From assembly GCF_008727715.1 (NCBI RefSeq), contig NZ_CP044218.1, positions 434,001 through 498,000 on the forward strand: a stretch of 64,000 bases of DNA. Reading direction: 5' to 3'. The notes below the pieces were generated by a model. It was not told the DNA's origin. It was given only the letters and a program-made list of their open reading frames with translations, and did no database searches. Source of the DNA: Mesorhizobium terrae. Lineage in GTDB: Bacteria > Pseudomonadota > Alphaproteobacteria > Rhizobiales > Rhizobiaceae. Shown one piece after another: positions 9,316 to 17,829 of this stretch (position 1 is the stretch's first letter; each line of letters begins with the position of its first letter). Made by a program: the position numbers and the translations under genes.

Positions 9316-10854
9316 ATGACGGACAACCCAACCATGTCTGCCCCTGCGATGTCCGCTCCCGCCCCGGCCAGAAGGCAGACCTACACCCAAATCCTGAAAT
9401 CGACCGCGATGATCGGCGGCTCCTCGGTCGTCAACATCGGTTTTTCTATCATCCGCAACAAGGCCATGGCGCTGCTTCTGGGGCCTGAAGGCGTCGGACT
9501 GATGGGGCTCTACACTTCCATCGCCGATCTCACCCAGACGCTGGCCGGGCTCGGCATTCAGGTGAGCGGCGTGCGCCAGATCGCCGAGGCGGCCGGAGCC
9601 GAGGATAGCGAGCGGATCGTCCGGACGGCGACAGTGCTGCGGCGCATCTCCATCGTGCTGGGGTTGGCGGGCGCGGTGCTGCTCGCCGCACTCGCCATGC
9701 CGGTGGCGCAATTCACCTTCGGCGACCGCAGCCACACAATGGGTGTGGCGCTGCTTGCCGTCGCCGTGCTGCTCCGGCTGATTTCGGCGGGACAGATAGC
9801 GCTCGTGCAAGGCATGCGGCACATCGCCGATCTTGCCCGCATCAACATGCTGGCCGCCCTGTTCAGCACGGCCATCGGTATCCCGATGGTCTACCGGTTT
9901 GGTCAAGCCGGGATAGTGCCGGCGCTCGTCGCCATGGCGGCGATGTCGATCCTCACCTCCTGGTGGTATGCCCGCAAGATCAAGGTCGAAGCCACGGCGA
10001 TATCGACAAGCCAGGTTTTCGAAGAGTCGGCCGCCCTGCTCAAGCTCGGCGTGGTGTTCATGGCAAGTGGCTTCCTCACCGTGGGTGCGGCCTATGCGGT
10101 GAGGATCATCGTCATGCGCCAGGAGGGCTTCGAGGCGGCTGGCCTCTACCAGGCGGCCTGGACGCTGGGCGGCCTCTATGCCGGCTTCATCCTGCAGGCG
10201 ATGGGCACGGACTTCTACCCGCGGCTGACCGCCGTGGCCGACGACGACGACGAATGCAACCGCCTGGTGAACGAACAGACGCAGATAAGCATCCTGTTGG
10301 CCGGCCCGGGGCTGATCGCCACGCTGACCATCGCACCTCTGGTGATGACGCTGTTCTATTCGCCGGCGTTTCATCCCGCGGTCGACGTGCTGCGCTGGAT
10401 CTGCCTCGGCATGATGCTGCGCATCGTGTCATGGCCAATGGGGTTCATCGTGCTGGCCAAGGGCGACCGCAACACCTTCTTCTGGACCGAGGTGGCGGCG
10501 ACGGTCGTCAATGTCGGCCTGGCCTGGCTCCTGGTGCCACGCGTCGGCCTGGTCGGCGCCGGCATGGCCTTCTTTGGCCTCTATATCTGGCACGGCATCT
10601 TGATCTATGTACTGGTGAACCGGATGAGCGGTTTCCGCTGGTCCACCTCCAACCTGCGGCTCGGCCTGATCTTCCTGCCGGCAACCGTCATCGTCTTCGG
10701 CGTCGTGTTCCTGCTGCCGGTCTGGCCAGCGGCGGCCGTGGGCGTGGCCTTGACGCTGATCACCGGCCTCTATTCGCTGCGGATGCTGGCGACATTGCTG
10801 CCGGAAGAGACGCTTCCTGCCTTCATCCGGCCGTGGCTGATGAAAGCGGCCTGA
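9316..10854 (+). CDS. wzx: Polysaccharide flippase, Wzx-like (MOP superfamily)
   Basis: A 512-residue integral membrane protein with about 12-14 hydrophobic segments spread along its length, as in Wzx/RfbX flippases that move undecaprenyl-linked repeat units to the periplasm. Typical features are the early segment MIGGSSVVNIGFSIIRNKAMALLLGPEGVG and alternating hydrophobic stretches to the C-terminus. It follows rfbD by 10 bp. Its 3' end overlaps the convergent aminotransferase gene by 32 bp. Family assignment is firm; the exact substrate is unknown. Confidence 0.9.
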   Translation: MTDNPTMSAPAMSAPAPARRQTYTQILKSTAMIGGSSVVNIGFSIIRNKAMALLLGPEGVGLMGLYTSIADLTQTLAGLGIQVSGVRQIAEAAGAEDSERIVRTATVLRRISIVLGLAGAVLLAALAMPVAQFTFGDRSHTMGVALLAVAVLLRLISAGQIALVQGMRHIADLARINMLAALFSTAIGIPMVYRFGQAGIVPALVAMAAMSILTSWWYARKIKVEATAISTSQVFEESAALLKLGVVFMASGFLTVGAAYAVRIIVMRQEGFEAAGLYQAAWTLGGLYAGFILQAMGTDFYPRLTAVADDDDECNRLVNEQTQISILLAGPGLIATLTIAPLVMTLFYSPAFHPAVDVLRWICLGMMLRIVSWPMGFIVLAKGDRNTFFWTEVAATVVNVGLAWLLVPRVGLVGAGMAFFGLYIWHGILIYVLVNRMSGFRWSTSNLRLGLIFLPATVIVFGVVFLLPVWPAAAVGVALTLITGLYSLRMLATLLPEETLPAFIRPWLMKAA

Positions 10855-12046
10855 CGGGAGCCACCGCGCGCAGCAGCGGGATCAATGCCAGGACGTGCTC
10901 GAGCGCCTCGGTGACCCGGAAGACTTCCTGTTCGGACATCTGCGCGTAGAGCGGCAAGATGATCGAACCGGTCTGTGCCCGCTCGCTGTGCCGCAGCGTC
11001 GAAGAGCGCCGGCAAGCACCCGGTTCCGCATAGGCGCCTTCCAGGTGAATGTTCATGATGCCGCGCCGCGTGGAGATACCGCGATCGAGCAGCAACTGCA
11101 TGACCTGGCGCTGGTCGGCGCGTTCCGGCAAGGCTACGCAATAGCTTTGCCAGTTGGAACGGCACCAGTCCGGTTCGGCCGGCGTGCGCAGGCCGGGGAT
11201 GTGGCGAAGACGCTGTCCGTACAGGGTGGCGATCCGCCGGCGTCGCGCCACGATCCCGGGTAGCTTGCGCAGCTGCTCACGCCCGATCGCCGCCTGCATG
11301 TCGGTCATGCGGTAGTTGTAGCCGAGTTCGGGATAGCTCTCGTAGATGACGGCGTTCGAACTGTGGCGCACCGTGTCGGCCACGCTCATCGCATGCTGGC
11401 GCCAGAGCCTGAATTTCGCGTCGTAATCTGGATTGGCCGTCGTCAGCATGCCGCCGTCGCCGGTGGTCACCACCTTGCGGGGATGGAACGAGAAACAGGC
11501 AATGTCGCCATGCGGCTTGCCGATCGGCTCCCATTTGCCGTTCCAGAATATCTCGCTACCGATCGCGCAAGCGGCATCCTCGACAAGCGGAATCGCATGG
11601 CGCCTGGCGATATCAATGAGCCGCGACAGATCGCAGGGCATGCCCATCTGATGGACGCACAGGATTGCCTTGGTGCGCGGCGTGATCGCGGCGGCGACCA
11701 GATCAGGATCGATGTTGTAGTCGCCGGCGGTGGTGTCGACAAACACGGGCAGCGCGCCGCAATAACGCACGGCATTGGCGGTGGCGATGAAGGAATGGCT
11801 GACGGTGATCACCTCGTCGCCCGGTCCAACACCGACGGCCTTCAAGGCAAGATGCAGCGCGGTCGTGCAATTGGAGACAGCACAAGCATGTGGTGCGCCG
11901 ACAAGGGCTGCGAACTCGCGTTCGAAGGCCGCGACTTCCGGCCCCTGCGTCACCCAGCCCGACAGGATCACGCGCCGCGCCGCGTCGGCCTCGCTCTCAT
12001 CAAGCATCGGCTTAGCGACCGGTATCTGTGCCAGGGCCGCGCTCAT
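10823..12046 (-). CDS. DegT/DnrJ/EryC1-family sugar aminotransferase
   Basis: A 407-residue PLP-dependent aminotransferase for nucleotide sugars. It shows the substrate/cofactor segment SNCTTALHLALKA, the PLP-ring Asp in LVEDAAC (D157), and the Schiff-base Lys in SFHPRKVVTTGDGG (K191). The ATG at 12046 overlaps the stop of the NAD-epimerase gene (ATGA). It is the last gene of a six-gene minus-strand operon. Its substrate may be a 4-keto sugar made by RfbB or by the coupled epimerase/dehydratase. It overlaps the convergent wzx gene by 32 bp. Confidence 0.93.
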   Translation of the reverse strand: MSAALAQIPVAKPMLDESEADAARRVILSGWVTQGPEVAAFEREFAALVGAPHACAVSNCTTALHLALKAVGVGPGDEVITVSHSFIATANAVRYCGALPVFVDTTAGDYNIDPDLVAAAITPRTKAILCVHQMGMPCDLSRLIDIARRHAIPLVEDAACAIGSEIFWNGKWEPIGKPHGDIACFSFHPRKVVTTGDGGMLTTANPDYDAKFRLWRQHAMSVADTVRHSSNAVIYESYPELGYNYRMTDMQAAIGREQLRKLPGIVARRRRIATLYGQRLRHIPGLRTPAEPDWCRSNWQSYCVALPERADQRQVMQLLLDRGISTRRGIMNIHLEGAYAEPGACRRSSTLRHSERAQTGSIILPLYAQMSEQEVFRVTEALEHVLALIPLLRAVAPVRPLSSATAG

Positions 12047-13017
12047 TCTGCCGCGACCTTGGCTTGCGCCTGTTCCTGGCGCCACCAGGAAACGAGGTCG
12101 CGCAACCCGCTGTCCAGCGAAATGTTCGTTTCGAAGCCGAGGCGCGTGCGTGCCTTGCTGGTGTCGGCAAGCCGGCGCGTCACGCCGTTCACGGCGCGCG
12201 CCGGAACGTGTACAGGCTGCAGCGTCGAGCCCATGACCGTGCACAGCATGCGGGCGAGCTGGAGCAGGCTGACCTCGGTTCCGCTCGCCACGTTAAACAC
12301 CTCGTCCGTGATTTCGGATTTCGCAGCCAGGAGATTGGCGCGGGCGATGTCGTGGACATGAATGAAATCCATCGTCTGCGTGCCGTCGCCATGGATGACT
12401 GGCGCCTCACCAGCAGCGATGCGCTCCATCCAGCGGATCAGCACCTCTGTGTAGGCGCCGTGGATATCCATGCGCGGGCCGTAAACGTTGAAATAACGCA
12501 GCGCGACGTAGTGGAGGCTGCGCATCTCGGCAAAGGACCGCAACAGCCCTTCGTTGAAGGCCTTCGCGGCGCCATAGATGGTGCGGTTGTTGTAGGGATG
12601 GTGATCCTCAGTCGTCGGGAAAGTGTCAGCGAGGCCGAGGACCGAGGCGGACGAGGCGGCGACAATCTTGGACACGCCCGCCTCCACCGCGGCCTCGATC
12701 ACGTTCAGCGTGCCGCCGGCCAGGACGTCGAAAGCCAGTCGCGGCTCCTCGGCGCATTGGGTGATGCGGATCGCTGCCTGGTGGAACACCACATCGACGC
12801 CGGCAAACAAACGGGCGAGCAAGGCGCGGTTGCGGATGTCGCCCTCGACGATGGTGAGCGGAAACGCCGCCATGGCCTGGCGCAGATTTTCGTGCCGCCC
12901 GCGTACGAAATTGTCGAGGATAATGATCTCGCGCGGCTGCTCCTGCACGACCAGATCGGCGATGTGGGAGCCGATGAGGCCGGCACCGCCGGTGATCAGT
13001 ACACGCTTGTCTTTCAT
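12043..13017 (-). CDS. NAD-dependent nucleotide-sugar epimerase/dehydratase
   Basis: A 324-residue extended SDR with GGAGLIG (10-16), the Ser segment ASSASVLG (about 121-128) and catalytic YGAAK (Y148, K152). It resembles UDP-glucose/GlcNAc 4-epimerases more than 4,6-dehydratases, because no TDEV motif is present. Two starts are possible: ATG at 13017 (MKDKRVLITGG, chosen) or the adjoining GTG at 13020. Both overlap the stop of the upstream acyltransferase (1 or 4 bp), so translation is coupled. It lies in the amino-sugar operon and probably converts a UDP- or dTDP-sugar for the neighbouring aminotransferase. Confidence 0.92.
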   Translation of the reverse strand: MKDKRVLITGGAGLIGSHIADLVVQEQPREIIILDNFVRGRHENLRQAMAAFPLTIVEGDIRNRALLARLFAGVDVVFHQAAIRITQCAEEPRLAFDVLAGGTLNVIEAAVEAGVSKIVAASSASVLGLADTFPTTEDHHPYNNRTIYGAAKAFNEGLLRSFAEMRSLHYVALRYFNVYGPRMDIHGAYTEVLIRWMERIAAGEAPVIHGDGTQTMDFIHVHDIARANLLAAKSEITDEVFNVASGTEVSLLQLARMLCTVMGSTLQPVHVPARAVNGVTRRLADTSKARTRLGFETNISLDSGLRDLVSWWRQEQAQAKVAAE

Positions 13018-13736
13018 CACCTGTCCGCTCCCTCGGGCTTGATGCGCATCGTTTCGACACCTTCCCGCCAGCGCAGAAACCGCGCCGGCACACCCGCCAC
13101 GATCGCGAATGGCGGCACGTCGGCAGCGACCATCGCGCCCGCCCCGACAATGGCGCCCTTGCCTATCGTGATGCCGGGAAGGATGGTGGCACCGGTGCCG
13201 ATATCGGCCCAGTCGCCCACCCGCACCGGCCGGATCTCAAGATCGGTACGGATGATCGGCTGGTCGATCGGCAGCCCGCTATGTTCGGACCCCAGCACCT
13301 TCGAGCCCGGTCCGAAGCCGACGGATTCGCCGATGATCAGATCACGCGCGTCGAGGAAGACGTGCGGGCCGATCCAGCTGTTGTCGCCGATGATGCAGGT
13401 GCCGTCGTGCCGCCCCTGGATGATGGCCATCGCACCGATGAACACGCCGGCGCCGATCCGGAATGTACCGGCATGCCTGAATGACGCGCCGGCGCCGACC
13501 TGAAGCCCGGGACCACAGTGCATCGCCAGAGCATACCAAATCGTCTTGCGCATGGTCGCGTCGATGAAGCCGTCTCCCACCGCGAAACGCGCATAGAGAT
13601 CCTCCAGCCCCTTGTCGCCATAGGCCTCGATCAGCGCTTCGGCGAAACCGCTCGCGAAATTCGGGTCCGAAGGTTCGAGCCGGCGCCCATGTACAGCCGG
13701 AACGACCCTGCCATGCGGTTCGGACCTAGCCGACAT
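13017..13736 (-). CDS. Left-handed beta-helix acyltransferase with N-terminal extension
   Basis: A 239-residue protein. From about residue 75 to 220 it consists of hexapeptide repeats ([LIV]-G-x4 pattern, for example IGAGVFIGAMAIIQG, IGDNSWIGPHVFLDA, IGKGAIVGAGAMVA). It closes with the VAGVPARFLR motif typical of sugar O/N-acetyltransferases. The first 70 residues form a separate, probably helical, region. The start at 13736 overlaps the preceding DegT gene by 11 bp and its stop overlaps the epimerase start. It probably acylates an amino sugar or a sugar hydroxyl in the polysaccharide precursor. Confidence 0.87.
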   Translation of the reverse strand: MSARSEPHGRVVPAVHGRRLEPSDPNFASGFAEALIEAYGDKGLEDLYARFAVGDGFIDATMRKTIWYALAMHCGPGLQVGAGASFRHAGTFRIGAGVFIGAMAIIQGRHDGTCIIGDNSWIGPHVFLDARDLIIGESVGFGPGSKVLGSEHSGLPIDQPIIRTDLEIRPVRVGDWADIGTGATILPGITIGKGAIVGAGAMVAADVPPFAIVAGVPARFLRWREGVETMRIKPEGADR

Positions 13737-14859
13737 GGGCCACCCGCACTTCGCTCGAAGCCATGGTCGCTGCCCGGATCACCGAGACGACCTCGGCCAC
13801 CTGGCCGGCCGTCATCTCGGGATAGAGCGGCAGCGACAGGACCTCGTTGGCTGCCTTCTCGGAAACCGGAAAATCGCCAACGCGGTGGCCAAGATCGGCG
13901 TGCGCCGGCTGCAGATGAACCGGTATCGGATAGTGCAGTCCGGTCTGGATGCCGGCAACGTCAAGGCTTCGCCGCAGACTGTCCCGGTCGACCGAGCGTA
14001 TGGCATAGACATGGTAGACATGCCTCCCGTCGGCAGGGTTCGCCGGCGAGCGGATCGTCTCGATGTCGGCCAAAAGGGCATCGTAGAGCCTGGCATGCGA
14101 GCGCCGGGCCGCCGTCCAGTGTTCGAGGTGGCGAAGCTTGACGCGCAGGACCGCACCCTGGATGCCGTCCATGCGGAAATTGAAGCCCTTGAGCCGATGG
14201 TGATAGCGCTGCTCCTGTCCCCAGTCGCGCAGCGTCGCCACCATGGCGGCGGTAGCAGCATCGTTGGTGACGACGATGCCACCTTCGCCACAGGCGCCGA
14301 GGTTCTTGCCCGGATAGAAGGAGAAGCAGCCGGAATGGCCGATGCTGCCGGCACGTTTGTCGCGGAAATCGGCGCCATGCGCCTGGCATGCATCTTCGAT
14401 CACCGGCAGGCCGTGGCGGTCGGCGATCTCCATGATCGGCGCCATGTCGGCCATGCGCCCGTAGAGATGGACCGGCACGATGGCCTTGGTGCGCGGCGTG
14501 ATCGCCGCCTCAAGCTGCGCGGGATCCATGGTCAATGCATGCGGATCGATGTCCACGAACACCGGATGCGCGCCCGTGTAGCGGATGGCCGCAACGCTGG
14601 CGACGAATGTGAAGGGCACGGTGATGACCTCGTCGCCCGGTCCGATGCCCGCCGCCAGCAAAGCCAGATGCAATGCGCTGGTTCCGGTGTTGACCGCGAC
14701 GGCATGGCTAGTGCCGCAATAGGCGGCGAACTCGCGCTCGAAACCGGCCACTTCCTCGCCAAGCACATATTGCCCGGACGCCAGAACGCGAAGCACCGCG
14801 TCGTCGAGTTCGGGCTTGATGGAAGCGTATTGCGCCCTGAGATCGAGGAACGGGATCAT
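13726..14859 (-). CDS. DegT/DnrJ/EryC1-family sugar aminotransferase (WbpE/GnnB-like)
   Basis: A 377-residue PLP enzyme: NTGTSALHLALLAAGIGPGDEVITVPFTF, the PLP Asp in VIEDACQAHGA (D156) and the Schiff-base Lys in FYPGKNLGACGEGG (K185). It is directly downstream of a Gfo/Idh/MocA dehydrogenase (ATGA overlap), which in turn follows a hexapeptide acyltransferase. That trio is the known arrangement for C3 oxidation, amination and N-acylation of UDP-GlcNAc or UDP-GlcNAcA (GnnA/GnnB, WbpB/WbpE/WbpD, Wlb). A 3-amino-transferase role is therefore inferred. It is only moderately similar to the other DegT protein at 10823-12046. Confidence 0.93.
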   Translation of the reverse strand: MIPFLDLRAQYASIKPELDDAVLRVLASGQYVLGEEVAGFEREFAAYCGTSHAVAVNTGTSALHLALLAAGIGPGDEVITVPFTFVASVAAIRYTGAHPVFVDIDPHALTMDPAQLEAAITPRTKAIVPVHLYGRMADMAPIMEIADRHGLPVIEDACQAHGADFRDKRAGSIGHSGCFSFYPGKNLGACGEGGIVVTNDAATAAMVATLRDWGQEQRYHHRLKGFNFRMDGIQGAVLRVKLRHLEHWTAARRSHARLYDALLADIETIRSPANPADGRHVYHVYAIRSVDRDSLRRSLDVAGIQTGLHYPIPVHLQPAHADLGHRVGDFPVSEKAANEVLSLPLYPEMTAGQVAEVVSVIRAATMASSEVRVAHVG

Positions 14860-15893
14860 GCGACGCGCCTCGCGGGTTCGAGTTCGACGACGCGGCCGCG
14901 CTGGCAAAGCGACGCGCTTGCCGCTTCGAGGATGCGAACGACCCGCAGGCCGGCGTGCCCGTCGGCGACCGGGGTGCCGCCTGTCTCGATGCAGCCGACG
15001 AACTCCTTGAGTTCGGTCGCGAGCGCCTCGGCGATATCGAGATGCGGCGCCCACATATCGCCGCTGCGGTAGCCGATCAGGGCCTGCCGCACCGCTTCGC
15101 CATTGGCCTGAAACTCGCCCTTGAGGGTGATGCCCTTGTCGTAGACCTTGATCTTCTCGCTCGGCTCCAGATCGTCATAGACGACCATCTTGCGGCTACC
15201 GCCGATCAACGTGCGGCGCACCTTGACCGGCGCCAGCCAGTTGACGTGGACATGCGCGATCAGCTTGCTGTCGAAGTGGAGGTTGAGATAGGCGATGTTC
15301 TCGGGCTCGCCGGGGAAATGGCTCATGCCCATCGCGGAGACCGCCACCGGTCGCGCTGGCAGCACGTAATCCATGATCGAGAGATCATGCACGGCCAGAT
15401 CCCAGATCACGCTGACATCGTGCTGGAAAAGGCCGAGATTCACGCGCACGGAATCGTAATAGTAGATTTCGCCAAGCCCTCCCTCGACCAACTCGCGCAT
15501 CTTGCGCACGGCGCTGGTGTGGACAAATGTGTGGTCGACCGCCAACACCAATCCACGGCGCTCGGCCTCTTCGATCAGCCGTTCGGCTTCCTCGGAAGAA
15601 GGAGCGATGGGCTTCTCCAGAAACACGTGCTTGCCCGCCATCAAGGCACTCATGGCAAGCCTGAAGTGCGTCGACACCGGCGTAGCGATGGCAATCGCGG
15701 CGATGCGCGGGTCACGCAGGATCGCCTCGTAATCGTCGGTGACCGCGACGCTCGGATAGCGGCCGCGCACGGCTGCAAGCCGGTCCAGATTAAGGTCGCA
15801 GACCGCGATGAGTTCGGTGCCGGCTGCCTCGGAAAGATTGCGAACGAGGTTGGGGCCCCAATAACCATAGCCCACCACGGCGACGCCGATCAT
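14856..15893 (-). CDS. Gfo/Idh/MocA-family nucleotide-sugar 3-dehydrogenase (GnnA/WbpB-like)
   Basis: A 345-residue oxidoreductase with an N-terminal Rossmann fold GYGYWGPN (8-15), the family EKP motif (93-95) and the His-containing segment VHDLSIMDY in the substrate domain. The GYWGPNLVRN signature resembles the UDP-GlcNAc 3-dehydrogenase GnnA more than the WbpB consensus. Start ATG at 15893 overlaps the acyltransferase stop (ATGA), and its own stop overlaps the DegT start. It probably forms the 3-keto sugar that the adjacent aminotransferase aminates. The exact substrate, with or without the C6 carboxylate, cannot be read from the sequence. Confidence 0.9.
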   Translation of the reverse strand: MIGVAVVGYGYWGPNLVRNLSEAAGTELIAVCDLNLDRLAAVRGRYPSVAVTDDYEAILRDPRIAAIAIATPVSTHFRLAMSALMAGKHVFLEKPIAPSSEEAERLIEEAERRGLVLAVDHTFVHTSAVRKMRELVEGGLGEIYYYDSVRVNLGLFQHDVSVIWDLAVHDLSIMDYVLPARPVAVSAMGMSHFPGEPENIAYLNLHFDSKLIAHVHVNWLAPVKVRRTLIGGSRKMVVYDDLEPSEKIKVYDKGITLKGEFQANGEAVRQALIGYRSGDMWAPHLDIAEALATELKEFVGCIETGGTPVADGHAGLRVVRILEAASASLCQRGRVVELEPARRVA

Positions 15894-16396
15894 CGTGCTT
15901 CTCCCACGGCCCTGGCGCGGACAGGCGCGCCCTCCACCTTGCCGACGACGGCCGCCGGCACGCCGGCGACGATGGAAAAGTCCGGCACGTCGCGGGTAAC
16001 GACGGCACCGGCGCCGACTAGCGCGCCTTCGCCAATCACGATGCCGGCCAGAATGGTGGCGTTGGAGCCGATCGAGGCATGTCGTTTGACGGTGGTGGGA
16101 GTGACGGTCCAATCGGCGTCGGACTGCAGCGCGCCGTTTGGCGTGACGGCGCGCGGATAGAGGTCGTTGGTGAACATGACCCCATGACCTATGAAGACGC
16201 CGTCCTCGAGCGTGACGCCCTCGCAGATGAAACTGTGACTGGAAATCTTGCAGTTTTTGCCGACGACGGCGTTGCGCTGAATCTCAACGAAGGCGCCGAT
16301 GCGAGAGCCCGCGCCGATGCTGCATCCGTAGAGGTTGACCAGGTCCGGTTGGTGGATGACGACACCCTCGGACAGGATGACGGAAGAAGAAATCAT
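15890..16396 (-). CDS. Hexapeptide-repeat sugar N-acyltransferase (WbpD/WlbB-like)
   Basis: A 168-residue left-handed beta-helix acyltransferase made almost entirely of hexapeptide repeats (VNLYGCSIGAGSRIGAFVEIQ, IGSNATILAGIVIGEGALVGAGA). It contains FTNDLYPRAV in the position typical of WbpD/WlbB N-acetyltransferases, and ends in VAGVPAAVVG. The start ATG at 16396 has CAGGAGAG eight bases upstream; a longer frame from 16504 lacks conservation. It is the first gene of the overlapping six-gene amino-sugar operon and probably acylates the 3-amino group made by the next two enzymes. Confidence 0.9.
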   Translation of the reverse strand: MISSSVILSEGVVIHQPDLVNLYGCSIGAGSRIGAFVEIQRNAVVGKNCKISSHSFICEGVTLEDGVFIGHGVMFTNDLYPRAVTPNGALQSDADWTVTPTTVKRHASIGSNATILAGIVIGEGALVGAGAVVTRDVPDFSIVAGVPAAVVGKVEGAPVRARAVGEAR

Positions 16397-16549
16397 GCTG
16401 CCCCGGCTCTCCTGTTGCCAGCACCGTTGCCCTGGATGGCGCCGCCTGCGACCTGACGGGTGCACGGCGGTTTCATGCGAAGTGGGACGAAACCCCGCTG
16501 ACAACGAGATGGCTTTTCGGGCCCTGAGTAAATTGAAGAAAACGCGGTA

Positions 16550-16616
16550 GCGTCATCCCACAAAGGAGTAGACGCCCTGTCGGAAGCCGCATGCGCGACC
16601 GCATTTGTGATGACGC
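16550..16616. repeat. Imperfect inverted repeat, possible transcript hairpin
   Basis: GCGTCATCCCACAAA (16550-16564) pairs with TTTGTGATGACGC (16604-16616) apart from a two-base bulge, around a 39-bp GC-rich loop. It lies in the 266-bp gap between the end of the GT2 gene (16663) and the start of the acyltransferase operon (16396), both on the minus strand. There is no U-tract, so it is not a classical terminator; a folded leader or partial terminator is possible. Confidence 0.35.
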
Positions 16617-16662
16617 GGCAGGGGCCGTGGAATGGATCTGTCGACCTGGTGCCATCGTACGA

Positions 16663-17664
16663 TCAGAAACGACGCGAGAAGCTCGACTTCGCCGAACTCA
16701 TGGCCTGCCATCCCGCCTGGCCGATCAACCGTTTGCTTGCCAGTTTGGCCCACGGCCATGACTTGCGAATTCCGGGACATACGTCTTGCGCGAAGGCCGA
16801 GATAGCATCGACCGCATCAAGATCGCCCGCGTTGAAGGCGGCACTCGCCCGCCCGATGGCCTGTCGCGCCAACCCTTCGGAAAGCGTCGATCGCACCGCC
16901 GGGTCGGCGGCCAGCGTCCCACCAGCTTCGGTCAGGAAAGCCATGATCGCCTTGTGACGTTCCTTGAGGTCGGCCAGCATGTGGCCGGCACTGTAGGCCA
17001 GCGACATGTTGGCGTCGTGCCTGCGGTAGACGCCCTGATCCTCGTTGATAAACCCTACCTGCGCATGCGATGCCAGTCTTAGCCACATCTCCATGTCGCC
17101 GCTGTGCGGCAACTCCAGCCGATACCCACCAAGGCGCTTCTGCAATTTGGTACGCACCACAGCCGTCGGCGTCGGCACGATGTTGCTGCCGCCGGAGACC
17201 TTCACGAATTCCGCGCCGGTCATGACCAGCGACTTTGCCGTTCCCGCCTTCCTGCCGAGCGGCCGAACCTGTTCTTCCGTGCCGTCCGAGTGCCTTGTGA
17301 TGGCGTTGCCGAACACGAAGCCCACTTCGGGCGCATCCGCCATGAGCCGGCAGGCCCGGCTCAACGCCTGCGGAAGGATGTAGTCGTCAGCCGAAAGCAG
17401 GAGCAGACATTCAGCCGATACCCATTCGATCCCCTCATTGAAGGTGGGTATGTGCCCCCGATTGGTCTGATGCCTTCGAAAGGTCACCCGGCTATCACTG
17501 TCGGCAAGCCCCATTCCTATCTCTTCGGTGTTGTCCGGTGAGGCATCGTCAATAATAAGAACGCGAACATCCACACCTCTCTGCTCCAAAATAGTTTCAA
17601 CACACCCCTGAAGAAAGTGCGCGTATCGGTAACATGGCACAATCACATCGACAGAAATAGACAA
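16663..17664 (-). CDS. Family 2 glycosyltransferase
   Basis: A 333-residue GT-A fold transferase: N-terminal VDVIVPCYRYAHFLQGCVETIL, LIIDDASPDNT (38-46) and the metal-binding SADDYILP segment (92-94). An acceptor-side region of about 150 residues lacks membrane helices. The start is TTG at 17664, supported by GGAG six bases upstream, and the protein begins directly with the conserved beta strand. It is divergent from another GT2 gene at 17830. It should add one sugar of the repeat unit at the cytoplasmic face; the specific sugar is unknown. Confidence 0.9.
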   Translation of the reverse strand: MSISVDVIVPCYRYAHFLQGCVETILEQRGVDVRVLIIDDASPDNTEEIGMGLADSDSRVTFRRHQTNRGHIPTFNEGIEWVSAECLLLLSADDYILPQALSRACRLMADAPEVGFVFGNAITRHSDGTEEQVRPLGRKAGTAKSLVMTGAEFVKVSGGSNIVPTPTAVVRTKLQKRLGGYRLELPHSGDMEMWLRLASHAQVGFINEDQGVYRRHDANMSLAYSAGHMLADLKERHKAIMAFLTEAGGTLAADPAVRSTLSEGLARQAIGRASAAFNAGDLDAVDAISAFAQDVCPGIRKSWPWAKLASKRLIGQAGWQAMSSAKSSFSRRF

Positions 17665-17829
17665 TTTGTTCTCCTATCTAACGTTGTTTCTTGATTATTT
17701 CCTGCACGGTTTTGACACTTTCACCTTGATATTGTTTATCACCTCCAACTGCTGTTTTCTATTTTTGTATTTTCAGCGTCGCTTTCGCTTGCTGAGCTCG
17801 CGGAAACAACACCTCATCCGGAGTGACCG

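Noticed and set aside
11363..16160. Several long plus-strand frames (about 330-490 codons) across the amino-sugar operon
   Set aside because: All are antisense to a continuous run of overlapping minus-strand genes with clear catalytic motifs.
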